DNA of 37,588 nt from a virus. The position numbers and the translations under genes are program-made. Location of the stretch: positions 1-37,588 of the IMG/VR virus record IMGVR_UViG_3300047310_000500. One strand, given 5' to 3'. Shown one piece after another: positions 28,034 through 37,588 of this stretch; the first letter of the stretch is position 1; each line of letters opens with the position of its first letter. The notes beneath the pieces were generated by a model. That model was not told the DNA's origin, searched no databases, and was given only the letters and a program-made list of their open reading frames with translations.

Positions 28034-30154
28034 AAATTCATCTTTCTTTTCTTCATAATCTTCAGCTGCTAATTTCCCTAAAGAAACGGTTAAACCTTTG
28101 TGCGCTTTTCGAACAGATGGACGAATTGCGCCACCTCTTTTCTTTTCGGATATAATAGCATTTACCATCATCTCTCTAACTTTTTCATTGGTTAAGGCTT
28201 TAGTAATTAAATTAGCACCGCCTAAAACTGCAGCGCCCCCACCTAATGCGCCTAATGCGCCACCACCAAGTGCAGTCGCTAGTGCGGCACCTAATCCAGT
28301 TGCCATATAAGGGACTAATTTATCAGATCCCATCTGGCCTGTTTTTGGGTTAAGCATCCGATTGAGGGGAGCGCTATTTAATTTTGCCAATTCCATAAAA
28401 TCGTACATCTTCTTAGCTTCACCAGGACGGTTGAATAAAGCCTCCATCTGGTTAGGTCCAAGTTTTTGTTTTCCAAAAAGAGTTTTCAATTTTGATGGAT
28501 CAAGTTTTCCATTTTCAATGGCACGAGAAAGATATGAATATTTTACTAAATCTTGAGTTCTCTTAGGTAAAACTTTCATCAACTTTTTAACTTGATCACT
28601 TTTATCCGAACCGATCCCAGTTTTTATGAATGTAGAAATAATCTCCTCGGGGGATTGATTCCCACCTAAAAATTTGTATACATCTTTGTCTAGAAATCCA
28701 GAATAATTTTCAGCATAATTTTTATTTGCCGCCAACATACCTTCTTTAATCTCTGGATGACCACCATATTTTGAAAACATATCTAATGATTTATTTATAT
28801 CATTATCAAGAGCGCGAGAAAATCTCGAAAGAATATCTCCCTTCTTTATATCCATTGGATTGTTTGATGCTAAATATTTTCTTGACTCATCATTTAAGGT
28901 TGATTTAAGAATATTTGCTTGTTTAAGATCTAATAGATTTTCATTATCTCGATCAAGCATTTTAAAAAACCCAGATTTCTTTTTAGGCATTAATCCTTCT
29001 TTTAGATTAATAGTTCTTTTTATAAGATCTCTCTCTTCAGGAAATAAGTCTAGGATATTATTTTTTTCAATTACATCTAAATATTTTGATGCTTCTTTGC
29101 CTAAGCTGGATGCATTAACTTTATATCCTAATTCCTCCGCTCTTTCTTGAGGAGCTTGATATGACTTATTTTTAATATTTCGCTGCATTTTGTGTGCATT
29201 TCTTAAATCATTTCCAATCTCAGAACTTATTTGTTTCTCAGGAACACCATGACTTAAATCACTCATTATTACGTTTGCTTTTGTATTCAAGTCATGAGCA
29301 ACATTAGCCGATGCATCTTCAGCACCACTAAAAGGAATTTTAGTTAATTTATTCTCTAATGTTCTTTGGAGCCGAGGAGAACCAAGAATATCCCCTAAGC
29401 CTGTTTCAGTTCCTTTGGTTAACCTTAAATTTTCGAGTAATTGTTCTGTAGGATAATTCCCGGCAAAATGTTTATGAGGAAGCAGCTTGCCAGCGCCTCC
29501 CAATAAAGCATCGGATCCCAAAGATGCAAGGCCCATTTGCTCGGCACCTCTGAGCCTGTCTTCTTCGTCTTGAGATGCGCCATAAGCGGATGCTCCAAGA
29601 GCACGCCTAGCAATCCCTTGTGGGCCACCAAGCGCCATAGATAATCCGGTTGCTCCAGTTTCTGATAATGGAACTCCCGCTGTCCCTGCAGGCGCTGCTC
29701 CCCCTAGGCCAGCTGCCAATCGCCCTACATACGGTAACGATTCAGCAGCCTTTAGCGCAGTTCCGCCGGCGCCTCCAAGTAGTCCAAACGAACCAATCTC
29801 CCCAGCAACTTTCCCATAATCATAAGCGTCCCCTTCACCAAATTGGCGTTTAGGAAACTTCAGTTGTTGTTGACTATTTGGGACGAAAAGATCGGCAACA
29901 TTCCCCATGGAGTTCATGAATTGATCGCCAGCTCCAATTGCGAAATTGGTAACTGGATTATTGGCGGCTGCGTTTAAGAAATCCTGTAGGCGGTTAGGAG
30001 GCTGAGTCTGACTCGACATTTCTTCACGGTCTGTATCAATAGGTCGTATTTGTCCTTCAGACATTAACCTAGGAATAGTGGCCTCGATTTCTTCATCTGT
30101 CATGCTATCTGGAAAATTTATTGATTCATAACCTGGGATATTAACTAAAGGCAT
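28013..30154 (-). CDS. Large ejection (DNA-transfer) protein (713 aa)
   Basis: The N-terminus (VNIPGYESINFPDSMTDEEI) is typical of large internal virion proteins of podoviruses. A glycine/alanine-rich region (GGAGGTALKAAESL) and long helices follow, and another Gly/Ala segment with membrane character appears near 640-680 (GALGGGAAVLGG). The position after two other ejection-type genes matches the largest of the P22 ejection proteins (gp16). It would be ejected with DNA to build a channel across the envelope. It starts at a TAATG junction with the previous gene. Confidence 0.7.
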   Translation of the reverse strand: MPLVNIPGYESINFPDSMTDEEIEATIPRLMSEGQIRPIDTDREEMSSQTQPPNRLQDFLNAAANNPVTNFAIGAGDQFMNSMGNVADLFVPNSQQQLKFPKRQFGEGDAYDYGKVAGEIGSFGLLGGAGGTALKAAESLPYVGRLAAGLGGAAPAGTAGVPLSETGATGLSMALGGPQGIARRALGASAYGASQDEEDRLRGAEQMGLASLGSDALLGGAGKLLPHKHFAGNYPTEQLLENLRLTKGTETGLGDILGSPRLQRTLENKLTKIPFSGAEDASANVAHDLNTKANVIMSDLSHGVPEKQISSEIGNDLRNAHKMQRNIKNKSYQAPQERAEELGYKVNASSLGKEASKYLDVIEKNNILDLFPEERDLIKRTINLKEGLMPKKKSGFFKMLDRDNENLLDLKQANILKSTLNDESRKYLASNNPMDIKKGDILSRFSRALDNDINKSLDMFSKYGGHPEIKEGMLAANKNYAENYSGFLDKDVYKFLGGNQSPEEIISTFIKTGIGSDKSDQVKKLMKVLPKRTQDLVKYSYLSRAIENGKLDPSKLKTLFGKQKLGPNQMEALFNRPGEAKKMYDFMELAKLNSAPLNRMLNPKTGQMGSDKLVPYMATGLGAALATALGGGALGALGGGAAVLGGANLITKALTNEKVREMMVNAIISEKKRGGAIRPSVRKAHKGLTVSLGKLAAEDYEEKKDEFKDRLFR

Positions 30155-31425
30155 TATCTTACAATCCTCCCACTTCCTGGATCATAATTTAAAGCTCCTC
30201 TTTGACCACTTGGATTTTGTAAATATTCTGATGGCGGTCCTTGTAATTGTGATGGATATCCAAGTTTATTATAAGAACTTTCGACAGAATCTCCCACTCT
30301 TCGCATCGTAGACTTGAGATTTCCTAACTGTGTCATGAATCTTCTTGGGTTTGAGGAAAGAGAATCTAAAGTTGAATCATACATATCATTCAACTCTTTC
30401 CTTTGAGCATCGGTTGATCCCATTCCTTCAAGTTGCTTTATCCTATTCTTAATTGCTGTCATATCATGATGTTTGAAACTTTCGTAATCAGTCTGAGCAG
30501 CTGGATTTGACTGGAACAATTTCTGAACCATTCCTTTTCCTTGCCGAACAGCACCTGCATATTTAGATGCATTTTCAGCCTTTGCCATGAAATCAGGATT
30601 ATTTACGAATGTTTCAAATTGAATAGTTCCCTCCATCTGATTTCTATTCTTCATTGTATTTAAAGAATTATTGGCTGATATTTGAGATGATCGCCTAATT
30701 CTATCTATATCTTCAGGAGTGGAAGAGAATTGTTGTGCAGGAACATTACCAGGATAAGCAATTCCAGCATTTATAAGATTCTGCTCTTGCTCAGGCGTAA
30801 GATTTAAAGCATAAGGGTTACCAATATTTTGTGCGTTATTAATATCTTGAGCAGCCGCATTCCCTAGGTCATCTATCATCTGGTTATATTCCTCGGCATG
30901 TGTTGCGATATAATCAGCTCTACTTGCTGGAGGCATATTCTTAAGAATCTGAGAAAATTTAAATGCGTTCCCAAATCTATTTTGTTGATGCTGAAGTTTT
31001 TCCTGATTAAGCGCATGTTGAAGCGGAAGAAGACGCAATTTTTCCTTATTTGTAGCTAGCTCAGTTTCTTTCTCTTCCGGTAAATATTTTAGATTTATTC
31101 TAGATAAAGCATTAGAAAGATCACCACGTTGGAATCCTTGTTCGTACATTTGCGGCATATATTTCAAATCAACTTGAGATAATTGATTAGCTAAATTCCC
31201 TTTCTGAACTTCATTCTCCATCTGTTGAGGTGCATACTTATTTTTTAGGCGCGAAAGCTCGTTGGATAATCGAGCATTCTGAAGCTCCTCTTTTTTCTGC
31301 CATGGCAATAAACCTAAATTGATGCCGCGCTCAATAGAGCCGAGCCAATCGACATTCCCGGACCCATTACCAATCCCTAAATTTTCAGGTTGTTGTGCAG
31401 AATAATTAATCACTGGAACAGGCAT
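30154..31425 (-). CDS. Ejection protein with 25-aa helical repeats (423 aa)
   Basis: Residues about 50-125 contain three imperfect 25-residue repeats built on a GNLANQLSQVDLKYMP-like pattern, giving a long helical segment. The rest is Gln/Asn-rich and helical. Length and position resemble P22 gp20. Probably part of the DNA-delivery assembly carried inside the head. Identification rests on position and composition. Confidence 0.65.
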   Translation of the reverse strand: MPVPVINYSAQQPENLGIGNGSGNVDWLGSIERGINLGLLPWQKKEELQNARLSNELSRLKNKYAPQQMENEVQKGNLANQLSQVDLKYMPQMYEQGFQRGDLSNALSRINLKYLPEEKETELATNKEKLRLLPLQHALNQEKLQHQQNRFGNAFKFSQILKNMPPASRADYIATHAEEYNQMIDDLGNAAAQDINNAQNIGNPYALNLTPEQEQNLINAGIAYPGNVPAQQFSSTPEDIDRIRRSSQISANNSLNTMKNRNQMEGTIQFETFVNNPDFMAKAENASKYAGAVRQGKGMVQKLFQSNPAAQTDYESFKHHDMTAIKNRIKQLEGMGSTDAQRKELNDMYDSTLDSLSSNPRRFMTQLGNLKSTMRRVGDSVESSYNKLGYPSQLQGPPSEYLQNPSGQRGALNYDPGSGRIVR

Positions 31426-31434
31426 TGATTTCTC

Positions 31435-32124
31435 CTAATTAGATAATTGCCTAGGACGTCCTAAAGAAGAACCGACAACAGAGGTTGCGGCTCTCATAGG
31501 ACCTCCTAAATAAGCGCTAGCCACGGCAGTACCAGCGCCCAACAACTGACTAAACAAATTCGAATTTGCATTAGCTTCGTTAACATTAAATTGATTCTTG
31601 TTTGATTGACCAAGATAAGCCATATTAGCCTTATTCATTTGATTATTACCAAGCGTATTTCCATATTCATTTGATGCTGTATAGCCAAGTTGATTAATTC
31701 CGCCTAATCCTTGCAGCCCTTGACCATATAAACCCATCATTCCTGATAAGTAATCCATATAATCTTTGTTAGCTAAATTTGAAGCCATTGTTGCAGATTG
31801 TGTCTGATGTTGAGTTCCGCCAATACCACCACCTGCCGCAGCTGCATTATTAGCAGCATTCATGGCTTCTCGCATCTGAAATTGATATCCCGGAGACTCT
31901 TTGTAACCTTGACCAAGCATGGTCATTACCTTGTTTGGATCATTTACAAGATTTCCATATTGACCCATCAGCGTATTCAATGACTGCCCACCTGCATTCA
32001 TATAGGGGTCATATATAGGCTTGATCATTCCTGGCAAATCATTGAGATATGGCATTGCCACATCAGCAGGATTAGTATAATCCGGTTTATCTCTTTTAAA
32101 TCCCAGCATTTTTCCAATATTCAT
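31435..32124 (-). CDS. Ejection-type protein (229 aa)
   Basis: A Gly/Asn/Gln-rich protein with many short GLGGINQLGY-type segments and a C-terminal hydrophobic stretch (SQLLGAGTAVASAYLGG), as in P22 gp7-like internal proteins. It is the first of three ejection-type genes in a row. Likely packed in the head and released with DNA. Confidence 0.7.
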   Translation of the reverse strand: MNIGKMLGFKRDKPDYTNPADVAMPYLNDLPGMIKPIYDPYMNAGGQSLNTLMGQYGNLVNDPNKVMTMLGQGYKESPGYQFQMREAMNAANNAAAAGGGIGGTQHQTQSATMASNLANKDYMDYLSGMMGLYGQGLQGLGGINQLGYTASNEYGNTLGNNQMNKANMAYLGQSNKNQFNVNEANANSNLFSQLLGAGTAVASAYLGGPMRAATSVVGSSLGRPRQLSN

Positions 32125-32132
32125 AATCTCAC

Positions 32133-32411
32133 CTATATAACTTGAATTACTTTAATAGTATTATTCAATTTAACTTTAAGTTCACCCGTATCTGAATCAA
32201 AAAATATGGTTCCATTAGGCTTTGCATTTTGGTTTGACGGGGATGCAATATTGTTTATATCAACAGTCGTTCGCGCAGGAGCAACAAGACCATCATCAGA
32301 AATATTTATCTGAGCCTGCTGAAAAAATACATCAAAAACCTGTTGCATAGGAGCAGTTAAATTACCTTCAATATCAACAAATTTTTGTCGCGTAAATGGT
32401 GGGATATTCAT
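32133..32411 (-). CDS. Small virion-associated protein (92 aa)
   Basis: MNIPPFTRQKFVDIEGNLTA, with NISDDGLVAPARTTVDIN and GTIFFDSDTGELKVKLN, is a pattern seen in small phage structural proteins between head-tail and ejection genes. It overlaps the gp10-like gene by ATGA. It might be a tail-needle adaptor; the exact role is unknown. Confidence 0.65.
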   Translation of the reverse strand: MNIPPFTRQKFVDIEGNLTAPMQQVFDVFFQQAQINISDDGLVAPARTTVDINNIASPSNQNAKPNGTIFFDSDTGELKVKLNNTIKVIQVI

Positions 32412-33922
32412 TGTCTGACCCCCATTACACCATCAAATGTGTTCCATTGAGCCTTTGCATAAAACCTAAGTTTAAGGACCATATCGTTTGCCGATCCTAA
32501 TTTATCCCACCTAACTATATTTTCACGATGACCAAGCGGATTTAGAGGCTGAGATACGGATGATCCGAAAGAAATACCACCATCTCTAGATATAGATAGA
32601 TCAATTCTAGGATCATAGTTATCGAGCGGAATCATGTTATTCGTGTCTTCACCTTGTTGCATATTCACTACCACATTACTCACAATAAAACGTTTCGAAT
32701 TTGGATATCTGAAATTTGCACATACACGAATCCTTGGGATATCAAAATTCATCGAACCATAATCATAAGTCGGCAAATCTGAGCTCATTACATAGATGCA
32801 ACCATCATTCAAACTTACGAAATAATATTCATCTGTGTAAAATGCAACATGCCTAGCAATGTGATAATTCTGATTTTCATCAGTAACATCAAAGAATTTC
32901 TGAGCAGTGAAATCATAAATAAGTGAATAATTATCTCGCTTATCATAGAATGTTAGTTGATATATAAGGTGGCCGTATATTTTAACAAAGAATCCAACGG
33001 ATTTCCTTGGATTAACAATGGCTTGTAGCTTATTGTTAATCCCATCTGTTGATATAGTTTGCACATCGCTACCATCAGAAAACATGATGACTGATTCAGA
33101 TCGTTCATTGGTACCTAACCATGCTACAAATTTCTCAGAAGTAGCTACAGTTGCAGAACTTATGCAACCATAGTCAAAGTTCACTGATGTGTTTTTCTGA
33201 TATGGGAATAGCGAACCCCCTACATCTGTCCATAACTCTGATACATTTTCACCCTGCAAAAGTAGCAAATTACCTCTTCCAGGAAATCTTAGAGCAACTT
33301 TCCCATAATCAGGTTTACTATCTATTTTACTTTCTACTGGGCCACCAGAATTGCTTGGGAACCAATCAAGTCCACTTGAGACGCTTGATACAAACCACCG
33401 ATTACTTTTTAGATCAACCGTAATAAATCTACCGTCTTGATAAGTAATATATCCAGGAACGATTCCTTCTGGGAGGATAGCTTTCTGAAAAACATCAGTA
33501 AGATAATTATAGATATAGATATTTACTTTATCGCATATTCCTATCTGTCCAATATTATTTTCATCAATAAAGACATCGCCATTTATTGTATCAATTGTTC
33601 CTATTTTCTTAGTAGAATATTTTCTCTTACCAGAACCATTTATACTATAAAGAGTGGTAGAATAGACGCTGTCGCTAATAACACTTATAAGTGTCCCTGA
33701 TTTTATGCTTGTGAAAATGAATCGTCCTTCACCTTTTTCTTGAATGATTATTTCTTTTCGATATCCAGCATAGTTAACTAGCCAACCATCGCTCATAATC
33801 ATGTTAAATGTTCGATCCGAGACGATCTTTTGGTTTATTCCAAATGTGCTCGATCCCACTACATTAAGTGGTTGATATGCAATATCAGGTGATGGTGTTT
33901 TTAATTGCATGACATCTCGCAT
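32408..33922 (-). CDS. P22 gp10-like head-closure/DNA stabilisation protein (504 aa)
   Basis: A repetitive beta-sheet protein with propeller-like blades (YQDGRFITVDLKSNRWFVS, GNLLLLQGENVSELWTDVGG) matching the phage stabilisation protein family of P22 gp10. In P22 gp10 (472 aa) attaches below gp4 and seals the portal after packaging. Order and length fit. It follows the gp4-like gene by 3 bp. Confidence 0.8.
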   Translation of the reverse strand: MRDVMQLKTPSPDIAYQPLNVVGSSTFGINQKIVSDRTFNMIMSDGWLVNYAGYRKEIIIQEKGEGRFIFTSIKSGTLISVISDSVYSTTLYSINGSGKRKYSTKKIGTIDTINGDVFIDENNIGQIGICDKVNIYIYNYLTDVFQKAILPEGIVPGYITYQDGRFITVDLKSNRWFVSSVSSGLDWFPSNSGGPVESKIDSKPDYGKVALRFPGRGNLLLLQGENVSELWTDVGGSLFPYQKNTSVNFDYGCISSATVATSEKFVAWLGTNERSESVIMFSDGSDVQTISTDGINNKLQAIVNPRKSVGFFVKIYGHLIYQLTFYDKRDNYSLIYDFTAQKFFDVTDENQNYHIARHVAFYTDEYYFVSLNDGCIYVMSSDLPTYDYGSMNFDIPRIRVCANFRYPNSKRFIVSNVVVNMQQGEDTNNMIPLDNYDPRIDLSISRDGGISFGSSVSQPLNPLGHRENIVRWDKLGSANDMVLKLRFYAKAQWNTFDGVMGVRQ

Positions 33923-33925
33923 TTA

Positions 33926-34630
33926 TCAAAACGGAAATATAATTCCGGCATTTGTTACTGAATCATTATAACGCCAATTCCTTTGTTTTAATGTGCTTAC
34001 CTTCTTCATCGTAAAATCTACGGGACTTGTATCGAGCATCTCAGCTTCATATTCATCTAGCCTTTTCTGAACGGGCATCGGAAGTGAAACTTCATAAAAA
34101 TCACATATATATGACGCTAGCAAATATCGTAAATACTCAATATAGAATTTATCAAATGTTAATTCTAAATCTTGATCTATTGTTACTTCCATTAAACGAA
34201 AATTTGCATACATGGTAAATGTATAAACAATATTTGGAATAGGATATAAAAATATATTAGCCCCACCCATACATTTTTCTACATGATAAACCGATGGCAA
34301 ATTTGGAAGCATTGATATTCGATAGGTATTAAAATAATCATATCTTTCAGTTGACCGCATAGGAATTCTTGCGCTATTTAATTCATAGGTAAGAGTTTCT
34401 ACAGAAATAAGACCAGATATGAAATATTTTTCCTGACCTGCAATAGTAAGAAATTGTAATTCTTCAAAGTAAGGAATTTTTCTACTATCAATAGTTTTAA
34501 ACGACAAGATAGAATTTAACAACTCGTGTGAATCTCTAAGTTTTGATCCAGGGACTGTTTGGAAGTCCCTGGCAACTAAACCGGAAAGATATAAACTTTT
34601 CGTTATTAACTCTCTTGTCGTTGTTGGCAT
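33926..34630 (-). CDS. P22 gp4-like head-tail adaptor (234 aa)
   Basis: MPTTTRELITKSLYLSGLV, then a central HVEKCMGGANIFLYPIP, and a helical C-terminus (YIEYLRYLLASYICDFYEVS) ending near the IFPF terminus are typical of the gp4/packaged-DNA-stabilisation family. It binds the portal after packaging and starts tail assembly. It is somewhat longer than P22 gp4 (166 aa). Confidence 0.8.
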   Translation of the reverse strand: MPTTTRELITKSLYLSGLVARDFQTVPGSKLRDSHELLNSILSFKTIDSRKIPYFEELQFLTIAGQEKYFISGLISVETLTYELNSARIPMRSTERYDYFNTYRISMLPNLPSVYHVEKCMGGANIFLYPIPNIVYTFTMYANFRLMEVTIDQDLELTFDKFYIEYLRYLLASYICDFYEVSLPMPVQKRLDEYEAEMLDTSPVDFTMKKVSTLKQRNWRYNDSVTNAGIIFPF

Positions 34631-34640
34631 TTAAAAAACC

Positions 34641-35444
34641 TTAAATAGTATAAGTAAATCCATCTATATCGATATCAAGCGTTGCGCCAGTTGTACTCGT
34701 AATTATATATCGAATTTGATAGTCGCCCGTATTTGTGAAATCCGCAGCACATACATATTGTCCTTGGATAAGTACGCCAACTACTTGGCCTAGTAAAACC
34801 GATGAAGCATTAATAGACGTATCAAATGTCCATAATTGCCCATTATCACCAGCCCCGGTGGGATTTAGGCTCATAGTGAAAATTGCTGCTACTGATTGAG
34901 GCGCCGCATCTGAAATACCAAGAATTGATGGAATCCCCTCTGCTAAAGATACAGGTGTAAGCGTAGTTGCCGTACCTCCCAGTAGGCCAGTCTGATCGGT
35001 CGCCCATAAATGCGTTCTATCATTCGAAGATCCCGACACATTAAATGGAGTAATATCAGGAGTACTAAAGGATGTCTTAATATAACCAACCACTCTATAA
35101 GATGAATATGTGACGCCATTTACAGAAGGCATAACAGGATTCTTAGAGACGGCCGATAACATACCAACTGGATTATTTGCATGTGTATAGTCATACAACA
35201 CATAAACAGCGTAGAACGTATTATTCTGAATTGTTCCTTCGTCTAATCCTCCTGCACCAACAAATTGTGTTGAAACGGTAAGATTACTCGGCACATTAAT
35301 ATCAAATGTATCGGTGGCATCACTCAATCTGCCAGCGGTTATTGTTAATGTTGTCGCCGATTCATAAGTGGGCACACATCCGTAAGCATAAGGCATCCTT
35401 TTATTATCAATCTGAGTGCCTAAAGTATTTGATGGAATTGTCAT
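34641..35444 (-). CDS. Beta-rich virion protein, possible decoration protein (267 aa)
   Basis: It contains TITAGRLSDATDTFDINVPS and TFYAVYVLYDYTHANNPVG, a pattern I associate with phage structural proteins located next to the coat gene. The position directly after coat suggests a capsid decoration or head-completion role. AAGGAG precedes the ATG. P22 itself has no counterpart here. Confidence 0.7.
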   Translation of the reverse strand: MTIPSNTLGTQIDNKRMPYAYGCVPTYESATTLTITAGRLSDATDTFDINVPSNLTVSTQFVGAGGLDEGTIQNNTFYAVYVLYDYTHANNPVGMLSAVSKNPVMPSVNGVTYSSYRVVGYIKTSFSTPDITPFNVSGSSNDRTHLWATDQTGLLGGTATTLTPVSLAEGIPSILGISDAAPQSVAAIFTMSLNPTGAGDNGQLWTFDTSINASSVLLGQVVGVLIQGQYVCAADFTNTGDYQIRYIITSTTGATLDIDIDGFTYTI

Positions 35445-35458
35445 TATTAAATAACTCC

Positions 35459-36754
35459 TTAATTAAGTGGGAAATTTACACGCAATGCATTGCGGGCAAG
35501 AAGATAGGCGCCATAGATAGAATCAGTTGCATATATCCGTTTATTCAGACCAGGCAATGCACCCCAATATGATCGAAGAGAAATACCGCTACCTGGATCA
35601 GTAACAATGGATGTGTCATAAGGACGTTGATCGCTCAATTTTGGAAGAGCTACATAGAAAGGATTTCCCGACCAAACAACACCGGCAATATGCGAAGCAG
35701 GAATTGTTGCTTGCATCCCAGCCTGCAATGAAGTGCTCAAATTCTGTTTTGGGCCTGGTGTGGATTGGAGAGGAGGATAAATATTGACAGTTATTTGACC
35801 ACCGATACTTTCTGCATCACCTGTAGCACGAACTTGAACAGGCTGATTAGAAACTCCATGACCGAACCATTGACGATAACGCAATCGCGGTTGACCAGAA
35901 ACATCTATAAATTCAATAGGATCGCCTGCTTTTATAGCATTGATATCATTACCCAATGAACTACTAAAAGTTAACTGTGTGATATTGTTACCAGATGGAT
36001 CATTTGTGCTAACCAAGGTAAGGGTAATTTGCGCATCTCCAATTGTTCCCGCCATGTGAACAGGCAGCAAATTAGAACTTGTCCAACGGCAACCGGAAAC
36101 TGTTCCAAGATCCCAAGATTCAGCAATAGAATTATTACGATTTAATGCGAATTGGTCTAAGCCATTACCGATGATAATGTCTTTCTTTGTAATTGGGATA
36201 ATTCCGCAAAGATTAACGTCCGAAGAACCATAGTCCTTGAAATTACTAATAATCTGAGAAAGAGTAGTAAAAGAATCAATTTGATTTACACCATTTCCAA
36301 AGAATCTATACGGGCCAGAAGATGGATCGATTAATTGACCATTTAACGGATTTTGATCATCTTTGTATCTTGCCGTCCCAGTGATATGTTCAAAATTGGA
36401 TCGCTCTATAACAGATCCAAGTTCTGCCGCTCTCTGGTAGCCAAAAATGTTCATGTAATCTTTAGCTTGGTATGTAAATTCTTTTTCATTAAAATCATTT
36501 GACGTAGAAATAGCATTGGCAGCTATAAGTTCTGCCTTCTCTAGGATTGCTGGAGTGGTAGTAATGACAAGGGAATTTTGCGAGACAGTTTGAGAACCAA
36601 CTTCAAAACTTATTTTATCGCCAAGATTGGAAGTTTTGTTTTCAAAATCGATGAATTTCTTATTTGCTAGGTCCATCCCTGCGTATTGGTTTAATAACCA
36701 CGCAATGGTATTCATTTGGTATGTTTCAACCGTTTGTAACATATTAATCGCCAT
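35459..36754 (-). CDS. Major coat protein, P22-like (431 aa)
   Basis: Length matches P22 coat (430 aa). The central region (GDPIEFIDVSGQPRLRYR to QITVNIYPPL) resembles the inserted I-domain, and the C-terminus (IYGAYLLARNALRVNFPLN) the final HK97-fold strand. It would form the T=7-type shell together with the upstream scaffold. I chose ATG 36754 (MAINMLQTVE) with AAGGAT upstream; the frame can extend two codons to a TTG. Confidence 0.85.
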   Translation of the reverse strand: MAINMLQTVETYQMNTIAWLLNQYAGMDLANKKFIDFENKTSNLGDKISFEVGSQTVSQNSLVITTTPAILEKAELIAANAISTSNDFNEKEFTYQAKDYMNIFGYQRAAELGSVIERSNFEHITGTARYKDDQNPLNGQLIDPSSGPYRFFGNGVNQIDSFTTLSQIISNFKDYGSSDVNLCGIIPITKKDIIIGNGLDQFALNRNNSIAESWDLGTVSGCRWTSSNLLPVHMAGTIGDAQITLTLVSTNDPSGNNITQLTFSSSLGNDINAIKAGDPIEFIDVSGQPRLRYRQWFGHGVSNQPVQVRATGDAESIGGQITVNIYPPLQSTPGPKQNLSTSLQAGMQATIPASHIAGVVWSGNPFYVALPKLSDQRPYDTSIVTDPGSGISLRSYWGALPGLNKRIYATDSIYGAYLLARNALRVNFPLN

Positions 36755-36804
36755 TTTCAATATCCTTTTAATAATTAAAGAAAAAGATAATGGCGAATCT
36801 AATA

Positions 36805-37506
36805 TTATCTGTTGCGCATCATTTTACGTAAATCAGCAACCGAATTAGAGCCATTATCTAAAGAATTAGATGAAGGGGTAATTTGGCTCATAGGTTCATT
36901 AGGTCGTTGCTGATTTTTAGCATTTTCGTTCAGTTTGATAGATTCAGAAATTTTACGCATTGCATTAAAAGCACCTTCGGGATCTGTTTCGGCAATTGAT
37001 AACATGGCACCTTTTTTGATATCATTTGTAGCTAATTCATAAATGATATCGCCAGTATTATCAAATTGACTCGCTAAGTATGCTAAACCTGTATAGCGAT
37101 CATGCGGAAATGATTCTAAAACGGTTTTTTGTTCTTCATAATTTGGAGAACTTCTCATCCTCTCAAAATATGTAGATGCAATTTGTTTAATCTCTTCTTG
37201 ATCTCGTCGTTCTTGCTCTTTCTCGTATGCTTGTGTTAACGCACGCTGTACTTCCTCAGAAACCGTATTCCTTAAATCAGGAGCAGAATATTGCTGTGAT
37301 TGAGGCGCAGAATTCTGATTATAGTCAGGAGCATAAGATTGCTGTTGTTGTTGCATTTGCAATACATCACGACGCGCCTTTTCGGCTGCCGCATGTTTTG
37401 CATTTACAATCAACTCATTAACCTTCGATTGCGGGATCATCTGTTCAGTTTGCTGCATTTCTACAGGCGCCTGAACACTCAAACCTTCTAATGATTCTTG
37501 AGACAT
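36805..37506 (-). CDS. Capsid scaffolding protein (233 aa)
   Basis: A highly helical, Gln-rich protein lying just before coat, ending in a basic helix (VADLRKMMRNR) of the type that binds P22-like coat. It should direct procapsid assembly and then leave. The first 15 codons also appear at the start of the window (1-45) because the genome is circular. P22 scaffold is longer (303 aa). No sequence motif beyond layout and charge pattern is decisive. Confidence 0.75.
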   Translation of the reverse strand: MSQESLEGLSVQAPVEMQQTEQMIPQSKVNELIVNAKHAAAEKARRDVLQMQQQQQSYAPDYNQNSAPQSQQYSAPDLRNTVSEEVQRALTQAYEKEQERRDQEEIKQIASTYFERMRSSPNYEEQKTVLESFPHDRYTGLAYLASQFDNTGDIIYELATNDIKKGAMLSIAETDPEGAFNAMRKISESIKLNENAKNQQRPNEPMSQITPSSNSLDNGSNSVADLRKMMRNR

Positions 37507-37588
37507 ATATACCCTCTAATGACTATAACCATCACGTGGACAACCCTCGGATCTCCCGAGTGGAGATAAAACCCCCATTGAGAATGGG
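37462..37588. repeat. Right copy of 127-bp terminal direct repeat
   Basis: Identical to positions 1-127. Joining the two ends gives a continuous scaffold gene leader, so nothing is missing between them. Confidence 0.95.

Overview
The window is one complete, circularly closed genome of a small, AT-rich tailed phage. Its first 127 bases are identical to its last 127, so the unique circle is about 37,461 bp. The virion genes have the P22 podovirus layout: scaffold, P22-type coat, gp4-like adaptor, gp10-like stabilisation protein, three ejection-type proteins, two large fibre or spike proteins, then portal and large terminase. An M15 endolysin, TTATCCACA DnaA boxes and GGAG-type ribosome sites fit a Gram-negative, probably proteobacterial, low-GC host, but the sequence does not identify the genus. 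I see no integrase, repressor, DNA polymerase or RNA polymerase.

Layout. (1) Positions 46-816 hold almost no coding sequence: a candidate minus-strand late promoter, two DnaA boxes, and a roughly 500-nt segment dense in hairpins that looks like an undescribed structured RNA on the plus strand. (2) Positions 817-10580 (minus) run from two small basic or zinc-binding proteins through small terminase, large terminase and portal to a repeat-bearing tail fibre, with a tRNA-Tyr embedded on the opposite strand. (3) Positions 10707-14469 (plus) are an early operon of about fifteen tiny genes behind a good promoter with an 8+8 palindrome near the start site. (4) Positions 14459-16668 (minus) are a second set of small genes, including an alpha-CTD-like protein, a DUF1064 nuclease and several single-pass membrane proteins. 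(5) Positions 16680-17345 form an AT-rich, repeat-rich region with three kinds of tandem repeat ending in four perfect DnaA boxes, next to a DUF1376 replisome-organiser-like gene; this is the best replication origin candidate. (6) Positions 17795-23614 (plus) carry the recombination and replication operon (RecT-like annealase, SSB, a zinc-ribbon/HigA-like regulator, zinc-knuckle proteins) with structured non-coding spacers. (7) Positions 23601-37506 (minus) carry lysis, tail and head genes, interrupted by one plus-strand membrane-protein gene at 27812.

How it fits together. Replication appears to rely on host DnaA and the host replisome loaded at a plasmid-like origin, with phage RecT and SSB for recombination. 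Early genes flank the origin on both strands. Late genes all run on the minus strand, from a promoter near 168-196 for the head-to-lysis block and from the 10.6-10.8 kb divergent region for packaging. The most unusual features are the structured RNA at 296-812, the iteron plus DnaA-box origin, the stand-alone RNA polymerase alpha C-terminal-domain look-alike, and several alternative-hairpin spacers in the early operon.
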